Origin: Caulobacter vibrioides OR37
GTDB lineage: Bacteria > Pseudomonadota > Alphaproteobacteria > Caulobacterales > Caulobacteraceae
Assembly (NCBI RefSeq): GCF_000372645.1
Contig: NZ_APMP01000032.1
Location: 1 to 51,965 of the forward strand
Reading direction: 5' to 3'
Length of the DNA: 51,965 nucleotides
In this document: piece after piece, positions 37,625 through 45,725 of the stretch
Numbering within the stretch: position 1 is the stretch's first letter
Layout: every line of letters begins with the position of its first letter
Position numbers and translations under genes: made by a program
The notes under the pieces: model-generated
Databases searched by the model: none
What the model saw: only the letters and a program-made list of their open reading frames with translations
Told to the model about the DNA's origin: nothing

Positions 37625-39161
37625 CGGCCGCCTTCTCTTCGAAAACCTGAACCTGTCGATCGGGGCCGAGCGCATCGGCCTGGTCGGGCGCAATGGCGCG
37701 GGCAAGTCGACCTTGCTGGCGCTGATCGCGGGCGCGCGCCCGCCGTTGGCGGGAAGCGTGGCCCGGACCGGGACCGTCGCGGTCCTGGATCAGTCGCCCG
37801 ACGTCTCGGCCGACGCGCGGCTGGCCGACCTGCTGGGCGTCGGGCCGGACTGGGATCGCCTGGCGCGCATCCAGCAAGGCGAGGGCGACGAGGCCGACCT
37901 CGCCCACGCCGACTGGGACCTCCCCGCGCGGCTTGAGCAGGCCTTGGCCGATGTCGGCTTGCCCGGCCTCGATCCCGAGCGGCCGGCCGCGTCGCTATCG
38001 GGCGGACAAGCGACGCGGGCGGGGCTGGCGCGGCTGCTGATCGCCCGACCCGACGTCCTGCTGCTGGACGAGCCGACCAACAATCTCGACGCGACGGCGC
38101 GAGAGATGGTGTCGCGCGTGCTGGCCCGATGGCGCGGCGGGGCGGTGGTGGTCAGTCACGACCGGGCGCTGCTGCGCGGCATGGACCGCATCGTCGAGCT
38201 GTCGTCGCTCGGCGCGCGGTCCTACGGCGGCGGCTGGGACCTCTATGCCGAGCGCCGGGCCGAAGAGGCCCAGGCGGCTCGCCGGGATCTCGACCACGCG
38301 GAGAAGGAGGTGCGCCGCGTCGCCCGCGAGGCCCAGGTCGCCCGCGAACGCAAGGATCGCCGCGACGCGGGCGGCCGCCGGTTCGCCGACCGGGGCGGAA
38401 CACCGAAAATTCTGCTGGGCGCGCTGGCCGAGCGGGCCGAGAACAGCGGCGCGCGCGAGGGCAAGCTCGCCGATAGGCTGGCGGCCGAGGCGGCCCGGGC
38501 CAAGGCGTCGGCCGAGGCGCGCGTCGAGCGCGCCCGGACGCTGGGGTTCGATCTGCCCCCCTCGGGACTGCCGCAAGGGCGCGAGGTCCTGGTCTTCGAC
38601 TCGGTCGCCTTGGCCTGGCCGGACGGACCGCCGATCATCGAGGATCTGTCCTTCCGCATCGCCGGCCCCGAGCGGGTGGCGGTGTCGGGCGCCAATGGGA
38701 CCGGCAAGACCACCTTGATCCGCCTGGCGACCGGGGCGCTGTCGCCCACGGCGGGCGCGGTGAAGCGGTCGGTCCCCGCGGCGCTGCTCGACCAGCGGGC
38801 GGCGTTGCTGGCCGACGACCAGACCATCCTCGAGAACTTCCGCCGCTTGAACCCCGCCGCCAGCCAAAACGACGCTTATGCGGCCCTGGCCCGATTCCTG
38901 TTCCGCAACACCGCCGCGCACCAGATCGCCGGCACGCTGAGCGGCGGCGAGCGCCTGCGGGCGGCCCTGGCCTGCGTATTGAGCGGCGTCTCGCCGCCGC
39001 AGCTGCTGATCCTGGACGAGCCGACCAACCATCTGGACATCGCCTCGATCGAGGCGGTCGAGGCGGCGCTGTCGGGCTATGACGGGGCGCTGCTCGTGGT
39101 CAGCCACGACGAGGATTTTCTCGACGCCATCGGCATTGAACGCGGGATCGCGCTCGGTTAG
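37581..39161 (+). CDS. ABC-F family ATPase
   Basis: A 526-residue protein with two ABC ATPase domains and no membrane segments, hence a ribosome-associated ABC-F protein, not a transporter. Domain 1 has GLVGRNGAGKSTLLALIAG, LSGGQATRAGLARLL and LLLDEPTNNLD. Domain 2 has VSGANGTGKTTLIRL, LSGGERLRAALACVL and LILDEPTNHLD. The charged linker (residues ~215-320) is Arg/Ala-rich. The subtype (translation factor or drug protection) is not clear. The start codon at 37581 lacks a strong ribosome-binding site and lies inside the short ORF at 37523-37624. The methyltransferase gene follows closely. Confidence 0.92.
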   Translation: MSFITLDSVSAATPDGRLLFENLNLSIGAERIGLVGRNGAGKSTLLALIAGARPPLAGSVARTGTVAVLDQSPDVSADARLADLLGVGPDWDRLARIQQGEGDEADLAHADWDLPARLEQALADVGLPGLDPERPAASLSGGQATRAGLARLLIARPDVLLLDEPTNNLDATAREMVSRVLARWRGGAVVVSHDRALLRGMDRIVELSSLGARSYGGGWDLYAERRAEEAQAARRDLDHAEKEVRRVAREAQVARERKDRRDAGGRRFADRGGTPKILLGALAERAENSGAREGKLADRLAAEAARAKASAEARVERARTLGFDLPPSGLPQGREVLVFDSVALAWPDGPPIIEDLSFRIAGPERVAVSGANGTGKTTLIRLATGALSPTAGAVKRSVPAALLDQRAALLADDQTILENFRRLNPAASQNDAYAALARFLFRNTAAHQIAGTLSGGERLRAALACVLSGVSPPQLLILDEPTNHLDIASIEAVEAALSGYDGALLVVSHDEDFLDAIGIERGIALG

Positions 39162-39260
39162 CGGCTCAAGGGAACATCGTTTTAAGGATCGCGACGTCTG
39201 CACATTCCCGCCTTCATTCGAGCCAATCTGCCGCTGGAACCCGCGCCCGGCGCGCCCGAG

Positions 39261-39827
39261 GTGCGCCTGCACACCGCCGGTCCCCGCAGCGGGCTGATGC
39301 GCCTGGCCAAGGCCGACCCCGCGTTCGGCTCGCCCTACTGGGCCCGACCGTGGGGCGGCGGCCTGGCCCTGGCGCGGCATGTGCTGGACTGTCCCGAAAG
39401 CGTGGCGGGCCGGCGCGTGCTGGATCTTGGGGCGGGTTCGGGTCTGGTCGCCATCGCCGCCATGTTGGCGGGCGCTCGGGCGGCCTGGGCGGTGGATATC
39501 GATCCCTACGCGGTGGCGGCTATCGGCCTCAACGCCGCCGCCAACGGCGTGAGCGTGGAGGCGACGCTAGCGGATCTGACGACCGGCGATCCGCCCGCCG
39601 TCGCCCTTGTCCTGGTCGGCGACCTTTTCTATGACGCCGTCCTGGCTGAGCGGATCCTGGCCTTTCTGGACCGCTGCCGCGCGGCCGGGGTGGCGGTGCT
39701 GATCGGCGATCCCTGGCGCGAGTTCCTGCCGACCGAACGTCTCCGCGTCGTGGCCGACTATCCGGTGGCCGACTTTGGCGACCCGGCGGGCATGACCCGG
39801 CCGGCCGCGGTGTTCGCGTTGATCTAA
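39261..39827 (+). CDS. SAM methyltransferase like ETFB lysine methyltransferase
   Basis: A class I SAM-dependent methyltransferase. RVLDLGAGSGLVAIAAMLAGA is motif I, and AVDIDPYAVAAIGLNAAANGV is the post-I acidic region with the Asn-rich string typical of the ETFB-methyltransferase group; VLVGDLFYDAVLAERIL is motif IV. This group trimethylates lysines of electron-transfer flavoprotein beta. The coordinates use GTG 39261, the first standard start codon. However, the open frame upstream to 39186 encodes FIRANLPLEPAPGAPEVRLH, which is the family's normal N terminus, so the true start is probably CTG 39198 or ATT 39204. It lies 36-100 bases after the ABC-F gene. Confidence 0.85.
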   Translation: MRLHTAGPRSGLMRLAKADPAFGSPYWARPWGGGLALARHVLDCPESVAGRRVLDLGAGSGLVAIAAMLAGARAAWAVDIDPYAVAAIGLNAAANGVSVEATLADLTTGDPPAVALVLVGDLFYDAVLAERILAFLDRCRAAGVAVLIGDPWREFLPTERLRVVADYPVADFGDPAGMTRPAAVFALI

Positions 39828-39830
39828 GAG

Positions 39831-40280
39831 TCAGGCCTTGCGGTTGAGGGTGATCGCCGCGCCCATCTGCGGGCGGTCATTCATCATCGCGCCGGCGCCG
39901 TAGGTGGCGGCCGGGGCGGCGCGCTGGTTGGCGATCTCCTCGGCCACGGCGCGGACCAGACCCTCGGTGACCACGCGGGCGGCGTTCACGGCGCGAGCCT
40001 GCCGGGCCAGCACGGCGTCGAAAGCCTCGGTGGCGCGGATCAGGCGTTGGCGCAGCTCAAGACGGGCCGCCTCCACGAGGGCGATATTGGCCTTCACGCG
40101 CATCGACTCATGTCGATAGAGGTTCGCCAGCTTGGCGGTTTCCTCGACATACTGCGCGGCCTCGTGCGGCCGGCGGCTCTCGAAGGCCTGGGCCTCCTTG
40201 GCGATCAGGTCGGTCAGGCGTTCGGTCAGCAGGATCAGCTGGGTGACGCGATCATCGGCGTCGACGGCGGCGAGAGCCAT
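39831..40280 (-). CDS. flbY: Flagellar protein FlbY (FlgN-like, predicted)
   Basis: A 149-residue, largely alpha-helical protein (LILLTERLTDLIAKEAQAFESRRPHEA, cut here, ... RVKANIALVEAARLELRQ) resembling FlgN-type export chaperones. By position behind flgI and the rod-binding gene it corresponds to the Caulobacter gene called flbY; the name rests on context plus general recall. It is the last gene of the flgI operon, three bases after the rod-binding gene. No cysteine or catalytic motif is seen. Its role in flagellar assembly is inferred. Confidence 0.75.
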   Translation of the reverse strand: MALAAVDADDRVTQLILLTERLTDLIAKEAQAFESRRPHEAAQYVEETAKLANLYRHESMRVKANIALVEAARLELRQRLIRATEAFDAVLARQARAVNAARVVTEGLVRAVAEEIANQRAAPAATYGAGAMMNDRPQMGAAITLNRKA

Positions 40281-40283
40281 GGA

Positions 40284-40646
40284 CTATTGCTCCTTCAAAC
40301 CCTGCATCTTCAGCATCTCGCGCTGGATGCTGGCGGCCAGGCCGATCCCGCCGGCCTTGGTGATCTGCTTGGACATCGCGTCGGTCAGGACCGACTTGAA
40401 CATCTCCTCGCCCTGACCCCCGCCGAACGTCTCGTCGGTCTTCACGCCGGCGGACATCTGCTGGAACATCACAGACAGGAACGAGCTTTCGAAGTTCTGG
40501 GCGGTTTCCTTGATCTTGGCGCGCTTGGCGGCCTCGTCGGCCGCGCCGAGGGCGGTCTTGGCCACGTTGCGCGCCGTCTTGGCTGTGGCCTCGGCCGCGC
40601 TGGCGATGGTGTTGACCTGGGGAGCGAGGGCGGAGAGCAGGCTCAT
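40284..40646 (-). CDS. FlgJ-type flagellar rod-binding protein (no muramidase domain)
   Basis: A 120-residue protein of the rod-binding family (CheL/FlgJ N-terminal domain). [41 protein letters not shown] is the conserved core (listed in pieces: [13 protein letters not shown] and [13 protein letters not shown]). Enterobacterial FlgJ is about 310 residues because it adds a peptidoglycan hydrolase; alphaproteobacteria usually have this short form. The ATG overlaps the flgI stop (TAATG), so translation is coupled. It acts in the periplasm on the growing rod, although a clear signal peptide is lacking. Confidence 0.88.
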   Translation of the reverse strand: MSLLSALAPQVNTIASAAEATAKTARNVAKTALGAADEAAKRAKIKETAQNFESSFLSVMFQQMSAGVKTDETFGGGQGEEMFKSVLTDAMSKQITKAGGIGLAASIQREMLKMQGLKEQ

Positions 40647-41758
40647 TACATCACCTCGATATCGGCTTGCAGGGCGCCGGCGGCTTTCACGGCCTGCAGG
40701 ATCGAGATCATGTCGCGAGGCGTGACGCCCAGGGCGTTCAGCCCGCCCACCAGGCTCTTCAGCGACGGCGAGCCGCCCAGCGTGATCAGCTTCTTGCCCT
40801 TTTCCTCGTCGACCTTGACCGTCGACTGCGGCACCACCGCCGTCTGGCCCTGGCTGAACGGCGCCGGCTGGCTGACGGCCGGGGTCTCCTGGACCGAGAT
40901 GGTCAGGTTGCCCTGGGCGATCGCGACCTTGCTGATGCGGACGTCGTCGCCCATCACGATCACGCCGGCCACTTCGTCGATCACCACCTTGGCCGGGCCG
41001 TCCGGCTCGACTTCCAGGTTCTCGATCGCGGTGACGAAGCTGATCATGTCGACACCGGCCGGGGCGCGGATGGCGACGATGGTAGGGTTCTGCGCCTGGG
41101 CGCAGCCGGGATAGCGGTTGTTGATCGCGTCGGCGATGCGGCGCGAGGTCGTGAAATCCGGATTGCGCAGGGTCAGACGGAGAATATCCATATTGACCAT
41201 CTGGAAGCCGGTCTCGCGCTCGATGATGCCGCCGCCGGCGATGCGGCCCGCGGTCGGGACGCCCTTGGTGACCGAGCTGCCCGACGCGCCGCCCGCCGAG
41301 ACCGAGCCCGTCTGCACGGTGCCTTGCGCCACGGCGTAGGTCTGGCCGTCCGCGCCCTGCAGGCTGGTGACGATCAGCGTGCCGCCCAGCAGGCTCTTGG
41401 CGTCGCCCAGGGCCGAGACCGTGACGTCCAGCTTGGCGCCGGCCGCGGCGAAGGGCGGCAGGTTGGCCGTGACCATGACGGTGGCCGTGTTCTTGGTGTT
41501 CAGATTGGCGTCTCGGACATTGACGCCCTGGCGCTCAAGCATCGCCTCCAGGCTCTGCTTGGTCATCGGCGCGTTGCGCAGGCTATCGCCGGTGCCGTTC
41601 AGGCCCACGACCATGCCGTAGCCGACCAGCTGGTTTTCCCGGACGCCCTCGAAGGACACGATGTCCTTGATGCGCGACTTGGCGAAGGCGGGCGCCGCGA
41701 CGAGCGACGAAACCGCGACAAGGGCGATCAGGAGCGTGCGAAAGAATGAACGCGGCAT
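40646..41758 (-). CDS. flgI: Flagellar P-ring protein FlgI
   Basis: A 370-residue P-ring subunit with a clear Sec signal peptide (residues 1-26, cleavage after APAFA). It polymerises around the rod in the periplasm. Signature stretches are [60 protein letters not shown] and [20 protein letters not shown]. The start at 41758 is fixed by the signal peptide; the longer frame to 42460 crosses the promoter. A sigma54-type promoter lies 52 bases upstream, with a FlbD-like site further out, so it is a mid-class flagellar operon with the rod-binding gene and flbY. Confidence 0.96.
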   Translation of the reverse strand: MPRSFFRTLLIALVAVSSLVAAPAFAKSRIKDIVSFEGVRENQLVGYGMVVGLNGTGDSLRNAPMTKQSLEAMLERQGVNVRDANLNTKNTATVMVTANLPPFAAAGAKLDVTVSALGDAKSLLGGTLIVTSLQGADGQTYAVAQGTVQTGSVSAGGASGSSVTKGVPTAGRIAGGGIIERETGFQMVNMDILRLTLRNPDFTTSRRIADAINNRYPGCAQAQNPTIVAIRAPAGVDMISFVTAIENLEVEPDGPAKVVIDEVAGVIVMGDDVRISKVAIAQGNLTISVQETPAVSQPAPFSQGQTAVVPQSTVKVDEEKGKKLITLGGSPSLKSLVGGLNALGVTPRDMISILQAVKAAGALQADIEVM

Positions 41759-41809
41759 GGTGGTCTCGAAGGCGATACCGGGGTCGGGACACATCCCCGC
41801 GCCGTCCCA

Positions 41810-41825
41810 TGCCAGAAGCGGGCCA
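41810..41825 (-). promoter_or_regulatory. Sigma54 promoter of the flgI operon
   Basis: The minus strand reads TGGCCCGCTTCTGGCA, which has the GG and GC dinucleotides at the exact sigma54 -24/-12 spacing and differs from the consensus TGGCACGRNNNTTGCA at two conserved positions. It lies about 52 bases before the flgI start. Confidence 0.75.
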
Positions 41826-41898
41826 GTTCTCTCCGACGGGCTAGGGCCTTGTGACTCAAGGGATTCCCGATTGGCCGCCGGGCCGCCTGGCGCCGAAC

Positions 41899-41911
41899 GG
41901 CAGAATCTGCC
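41899..41911. promoter_or_regulatory. FlbD-binding (ftr-like) palindrome
   Basis: GGCAG-AAT-CTGCC is a perfect 5-base inverted repeat about 85 bases upstream of the sigma54 promoter, where the NtrC-like activator FlbD binds in Caulobacter flagellar promoters. It also lies next to the presumed fliX promoter, so FlbD could repress one gene while activating the other. Confidence 0.55.
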
Positions 41912-41916
41912 CGGCA

Positions 41917-41931
41917 TTAACCATACTTCAA
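41917..41931 (+). promoter_or_regulatory. CtrA box upstream of fliX
   Basis: TTAA-CCATACT-TCAA matches the CtrA consensus TTAA-N7-TTAA with one mismatch. It lies 74 bases before fliX, which in Caulobacter is an early, CtrA-dependent flagellar gene. GANTC methylation sites at 41853-41857 and 41862-41866 lie nearby. Confidence 0.65.
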
Positions 41932-42004
41932 GCGGATGGCGGACTAATGTGATCCAAGGCGCGGGAAGCGTGACTCGCGCGCGTAGGCTTATTGGAGCTG
42001 TCGG

Positions 42005-42439
42005 ATGAAGGTTTCTAGCACGGGAGGCGTGGGGGCGACCGGCGCGTCGCGGGCCAGGCCCGCCGGCGGGGCGTCGGGCTTTTCGCTTCCGTCCGTGAAC
42101 GCCGCCAGCGGCGCGGCCAGCACGGCGGCCGTCGGCGGTTTGACGGGCGTCGGCTCGGTGGACGCGCTGCTGGCGCTGCAACAGATGGAAACCGTCGGCG
42201 GCCCGCTGGAGCGCCGCAAGCGGGCGGTGCGCCGCGCCGACAATATTCTCGACATCCTGGGCGAGGTGCGGATCGCGCTGATCGACGGCGAGATCTCGCC
42301 GAGCGCCCTGGATCGCTTGACCCGCGCCGTCCGCGAGCAGCGCGACGCGACAGACGACCCCCGACTCGAAGGGGTGCTCAACGAGATCGAGACTCGGGCC
42401 GCCGTCGAGCTGGCCAAGCTTCAGGCGCGGAACAGCTGA
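42005..42439 (+). CDS. fliX: Flagellar assembly regulator FliX
   Basis: A 144-residue FliX protein, which links early flagellar assembly to FlbD-dependent transcription and is peripherally attached to the membrane. The N-terminal ~45 residues are Gly/Ala/Ser-rich and flexible; the conserved part is GSVDALLALQQME followed by helices (RRADNILDILGEVRIALIDG, LDRLTRAVREQRD). GGAG lies 8 bases before the ATG. It is divergent from flgI, the arrangement known from Caulobacter crescentus. CtrA-like and FlbD-like sites precede it. Confidence 0.94.
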   Translation: MKVSSTGGVGATGASRARPAGGASGFSLPSVNAASGAASTAAVGGLTGVGSVDALLALQQMETVGGPLERRKRAVRRADNILDILGEVRIALIDGEISPSALDRLTRAVREQRDATDDPRLEGVLNEIETRAAVELAKLQARNS

Positions 42440-42579
42440 CATGGGCGGGGCGGCGAACAAGATCGTCGTTCGCCTCCGCCACGCTTGGCGCGTTCGCGCG
42501 TTTTATATCCGTCGCCGCCGCGGTCTTCGAGCCGCCGCGCGGGTCGCGCGACCTGAACGCGCCGCTCACGCGAGGTTCA

Positions 42580-42607
42580 TTGAATGCGGCTCACCTTTTG
42601 CTATAAG
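42580..42607 (+). promoter_or_regulatory. Probable housekeeping promoter of dksA
   Basis: TTGAAT at 42580-42585 and GCTATAAG at 42600-42607 fit the Caulobacter housekeeping pattern TTGACGS-N10-14-GCTANAWC with a 13-base gap. It lies about 45 bases before the dksA start. Confidence 0.6.
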
Positions 42608-42651
42608 CACGCAGCCCTCGAAGGCTGAGTTCATTGGGGCGTGAGGCGTTG

Positions 42652-43080
42652 ATGCAAACGGCCACTGTTCTAGTCGATAAGTCTGAGTACCGTCCTTCCG
42701 AGGACGAGCCTTTTATGAACGACCGGCAGCTTGAGTATTTCAAGAACAAGCTGCTGGCCTGGAAAGAAGAGATCCTTCGCGAATCGCGCGAAACGGTCTC
42801 CCACCTCCAGAAGGAAACCGAGAATCACGCCGATCTCGCCGATCGCGCGTCCTCGGAAACCGATCGGGCTCTTGAGCTCCGCACCCGCGATCGTCAACGG
42901 AAGCTGATCTCCAAGATCGACCAGGCCCTGCGCCGAGTCGAGGACGGCTCCTACGGCTACTGCGAGGAGACGGGCGAGCCGATCGGCCTGGCCCGGCTGG
43001 ACGCTCGCCCGACGGCGACGCTCAGCCTGGAAGCCCAGGAACGCCACGAACGCCGCGAACGCGTCCACCGCGACGACTAA
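42652..43080 (+). CDS. dksA: RNA polymerase-binding transcription factor DksA
   Basis: A 142-residue DksA that binds the secondary channel of RNA polymerase and works with ppGpp. A coiled coil (residues ~25-95; FKNKLLAWKEEILRESRETV, then HADLADRASSETDRALEL with the Asp-Ala-Asp-like tip) is followed by the C-terminal globular region GSYGYCEETGEPIGLARLDA. Only the first of the four classical zinc-finger cysteines is present, so it is a Cys-poor form. GAGG lies 5 bases before the ATG at 42652. A housekeeping promoter precedes it and a strong terminator follows. Confidence 0.95.
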   Translation: MQTATVLVDKSEYRPSEDEPFMNDRQLEYFKNKLLAWKEEILRESRETVSHLQKETENHADLADRASSETDRALELRTRDRQRKLISKIDQALRRVEDGSYGYCEETGEPIGLARLDARPTATLSLEAQERHERRERVHRDD

Positions 43081-43109
43081 GCGCCCGCTTCAGCGACTGA
43101 TGTGTTTCA

Positions 43110-43143
43110 AGCGGCCTTGGGTGGGGAGCCCAGGGCCGCTTTT
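43110..43143 (+). terminator. Terminator of dksA
   Basis: AGCGGCCTTGGG pairs with CCCAGGGCCGCT (one G-U pair) around the loop TGGGGAG, followed by TTT at 43141-43143. It lies 29 bases after the dksA stop. Confidence 0.88.
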
Positions 43144-43192
43144 ATTCGTGGGGTGCGGGACGGCTTGCGAGCTTGAGGGGACGTTGGATAGC

Positions 43193-43678
43193 CTAACGCT
43201 CAAGCACCTCAGGGGCAGACGGTTGCTCAACCAGGGTCATCCGCATTACGTGCACTTCCGACGCCATTCCGAGAAAGGCTACGCCCGGAATTACACCGCC
43301 CTCGAACGACAGTATGAACAAATCCCAATAACCTTGAGAATTGAGCGCGGACCAGCACCAGCCGATCTTGCCCCCAATACAATCAGCTAGTTGTTCGACG
43401 TCGATCCACCGACCGCCGCTAGGTTCCGCAACATCGGTTAGCGAGACGATCAGCTCGTCAGTGTCACTGTTTACGGTGATGTGTAGACCCAGGGTCTCGC
43501 CCATCACGACCATTTCCCACCAAGTGGGCCTCGGATCGTCCGCCTCGACCTTAGCCGTTATGCGGCAGGTCGATTGACCCTGGAGATCGTCGTAACGGTC
43601 GAAATCAAACCGCACGATGCCCTGGGCGCGAGGAAGTTCATCAGAATTCATGGGAGGCTTCCGCTCGGGGTGGTTCAT
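43193..43678 (-). CDS. Orphan hypothetical protein
   Basis: A 161-residue acidic soluble protein that I do not recognise with confidence. It contains PTWWEMVVMGETLGLHITVN, a run of beta-strand-like stretches, and IGWCWSALNSQGYWDLFILS followed by GVAFLGMASEVHV; this W..N.QGY.D pattern resembles small immunity-like families such as DUF6334, but that is only an impression. A second in-frame ATG at 43651 may be the real start. Base composition and codon use are less GC-rich than in the neighbouring genes, which suggests acquisition. There is no toxin gene next to it. Confidence 0.65.
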   Translation of the reverse strand: MNHPERKPPMNSDELPRAQGIVRFDFDRYDDLQGQSTCRITAKVEADDPRPTWWEMVVMGETLGLHITVNSDTDELIVSLTDVAEPSGGRWIDVEQLADCIGGKIGWCWSALNSQGYWDLFILSFEGGVIPGVAFLGMASEVHVMRMTLVEQPSAPEVLER

Positions 43679-43718
43679 AGTCCACTACCCACACTCGGCC
43701 GACACTTGTCTAACCCCC

Positions 43719-44333
43719 TCACCACATCGTCTTGGCCGCGCGTCCGGGCCATTCGCGGTCGTAGGTCTCGCCGCCGACCTCGCCGGCCGTGACCGCCGCC
43801 AGCATGGCGCCGGGCGTGGGCAGGGACTTGGGATCGACGTGGGTCTCGGGGTTCCAGAGGCCCGAGCGCACGATGGCGCGGGCGCATTGGAAATAGGCTT
43901 CCTCCACCGTGACGATCATCGCGGTGCGCGGCGCCTTGCCATCCACGGCGAAGCTTTCCAACAACGCCGGATCGGCGCTGATCACCGCGCGGCCGTTGAC
44001 GCGGAAGGTCGTGCCCGAGCCCGGGATCAGGAACAGCAGGGCCACGCGCGGATCGCGGATGACGTTGCGCAGCGAGTCGATGCGGTTGTTGCCGCGCCGG
44101 TCGGGCAGGATCAACGTCCGGGGATCCTCGATGCGGACGAAACCCGGCAGGTCGCCGCGCGGGCTGCAATCCAGGCCCTCGGGACCCGCCGTGGCCAGCG
44201 CCACGAAGGGAGAAGCCTTTATCAGCGCGGCGTAGTGCGGGGTGATATGGTCGGTGACCTTGACGGTCGAGGCCGGGGCGGGAAGCGGCTGGTAGAGCGC
44301 TTCCAAGGCGTCGACCGTGGTGATCTCGTGCAT
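43719..44333 (-). CDS. Pyridoxamine-phosphate-oxidase-like FMN-binding protein
   Basis: A 204-residue split-barrel flavin/haem-binding protein. FVALATAGPEGLDCSPRGD, RTLILPDRRGNNRIDSLRN and FLIPGSGTTFRVNGRA are the landmarks of the MSMEG_1061-like PNPOx subgroup, whose members bind FMN or F420 and reduce unknown substrates. It is not the vitamin B6 enzyme PdxH. The ATG at 44333 starts the conserved sequence MHEITTVDALEALY; the longer frame adds unconserved residues. It may be co-transcribed with the receiver gene upstream (50-base gap). Confidence 0.85.
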   Translation of the reverse strand: MHEITTVDALEALYQPLPAPASTVKVTDHITPHYAALIKASPFVALATAGPEGLDCSPRGDLPGFVRIEDPRTLILPDRRGNNRIDSLRNVIRDPRVALLFLIPGSGTTFRVNGRAVISADPALLESFAVDGKAPRTAMIVTVEEAYFQCARAIVRSGLWNPETHVDPKSLPTPGAMLAAVTAGEVGGETYDREWPGRAAKTMW

Positions 44334-44383
44334 CGCGTTCTCCCGTCCCCCGAGTCTAGCGGAGGGAGCCGCGCCGATACAAC

Positions 44384-44746
44384 TCAAGCCATCAGCGCCT
44401 GGGCGCAGGCCTCGGCCAAGATGCGCGGCGAGATTGGCTTGCCGACGATCGGCCGCAGGCGGTCCTGCACAAGGTCGGAATTTCCGGTCACATAGACGAC
44501 GGGAATGGAGCCCAGTTGACGCTGAATGGCCTCGACGGCCTCGACCCCCGTGCCCCCCACGATGCGGTAGTCGGCGGTGATCAGGTCCGGAGGATTGGCC
44601 AAGGCCAAGGCCAAGGCGTCGCCGGGGCTGTCGGCGATATCGAAACTGGTGAAGCCCTGTTCCGCCAAAAGGGCCTCGACTTCAAACGCGATGAGGATTT
44701 CGTCCTCTATAATCAACACATGGCGGGCCTTAGCGTGCTCGGTCAT
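44384..44746 (-). CDS. Single-domain response regulator receiver
   Basis: A 120-residue CheY-like receiver with no output domain. The acidic pocket is Glu14-Asp15, the phosphorylation site is Asp59 (LITADYRI), the switch Thr is Thr87 (VYVTGNS), and the conserved Lys is Lys103 (VGKPIS). No histidine kinase gene is adjacent, so its partner is unknown. The ATG at 44746 is chosen since the fold starts at RHVLIIEDE; the long frame upstream is a shadow of the hydratase. Divergent from the enoyl-CoA hydratase gene. Confidence 0.9.
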   Translation of the reverse strand: MTEHAKARHVLIIEDEILIAFEVEALLAEQGFTSFDIADSPGDALALALANPPDLITADYRIVGGTGVEAVEAIQRQLGSIPVVYVTGNSDLVQDRLRPIVGKPISPRILAEACAQALMA

Positions 44747-44923
44747 CCGCCGCAGCCTTCTCTCTCGTCCCGAACTCATTTCAATGTCGCCAAGGAGCGG
44801 CGCGCCAGTCGCGTTTTCGTGATCCCCGCTATCGCGTGGGTTGATCTGATTTGGACTGGCTGCGCGGGAAGCCGAAGCGGAGTATGGATCCATAACAGTA
44901 ATAAGCATCAGCAGGAGCGCCCA

Positions 44924-45721
44924 TTGTCTTTGATTCTCGTCGAAAAGCGCGGCCACGTCGCCATTCTCACCTTGAATCGGCCGGAAGCGATGAACGCCCT
45001 GGGCGCGCCCGGCGATGGCGACCAGGTGGCCGCGGCCTGCGAGGCGATCAATGACGACCAGGACATCCGCTGCGTGGTCCTGACCGGGGCGGGCCGGGCC
45101 TTCTCGGCCGGCGGCGACGTCAAGGCGATGAAGGCCCGCGAGGGGGCTTTCGGCGGCAACGGGGTGGCGGTGCGCGACGGCTATCGCAAGAACATCCACC
45201 GCATCGTCCGCGCCATCTACGGCCTGGAAGTCCCTTCGATCGCGGCGGTCAATGGCGCGGCGATCGGCCTGGGTTGCGACGTGGCCTGCATGACGGACAT
45301 CCGAATCGCCGCCGACACCGCCAAGTTCGGCGTGACCTTTCTGAAGCTGGGCTTGATCCCGGGCGACGGCGGCGCGTGGCTGATGCCGCGCACGATCGGC
45401 ATGAGCCGGGCGGCCGAGCTGTTGTTCACCGGCGACGTCATCGACGCGGCCAAGGCGGCCGAGTGGGGCCTGATCAGCAAGGCCGTGCCGCACGCCGACT
45501 TGATGGGCGAGGCCCTGGCCCTGGCCGAACGGATCGCCCAGCAGCCGCCGCACGCCCTGCGCATGGCCAAGAGCCTGCTCAAGCACGGCCAGAACGCCAG
45601 CTATGACACCCTGATGGAGATGAGCGCCGCCGCCCAGGCCATCGCCCACCACACCGAGGACCATATGGAAGGCGTCGACGCGATCCTCGAAAAGCGCGCT
45701 CCGGTGTTCAAGGGCGCCTGA
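44924..45721 (+). CDS. Enoyl-CoA hydratase/isomerase family protein
   Basis: A 265-residue crotonase-fold protein. The two oxyanion-hole segments are GAGRAFSAGGDVKAM and AVNGAAIGLGCDVACMTDIR, and the active-site Glu region is LKLGLIPGDGGAWLMPR, retaining the distal acid. It probably hydrates a 2-enoyl-CoA in fatty-acid or aromatic degradation; the exact substrate is open. The start is TTG at 44924 with AGGAG six bases before it; the open frame further upstream lacks family sequence. It is followed after four bases by the next gene, so they form an operon. Confidence 0.92.
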   Translation: MSLILVEKRGHVAILTLNRPEAMNALGAPGDGDQVAAACEAINDDQDIRCVVLTGAGRAFSAGGDVKAMKAREGAFGGNGVAVRDGYRKNIHRIVRAIYGLEVPSIAAVNGAAIGLGCDVACMTDIRIAADTAKFGVTFLKLGLIPGDGGAWLMPRTIGMSRAAELLFTGDVIDAAKAAEWGLISKAVPHADLMGEALALAERIAQQPPHALRMAKSLLKHGQNASYDTLMEMSAAAQAIAHHTEDHMEGVDAILEKRAPVFKGA

Positions 45722-45725
45722 GGTC

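Noticed and set aside
41759..42460. Long N-terminal extension of FlgI
   Set aside because: It would cross the promoter and fliX; the signal peptide starting at 41758 fixes the start.
44516..44923. N-terminal extension of the enoyl-CoA hydratase
   Set aside because: The extension is antisense to the receiver gene, lacks crotonase sequence, and a TTG with AGGAG fits the family start.
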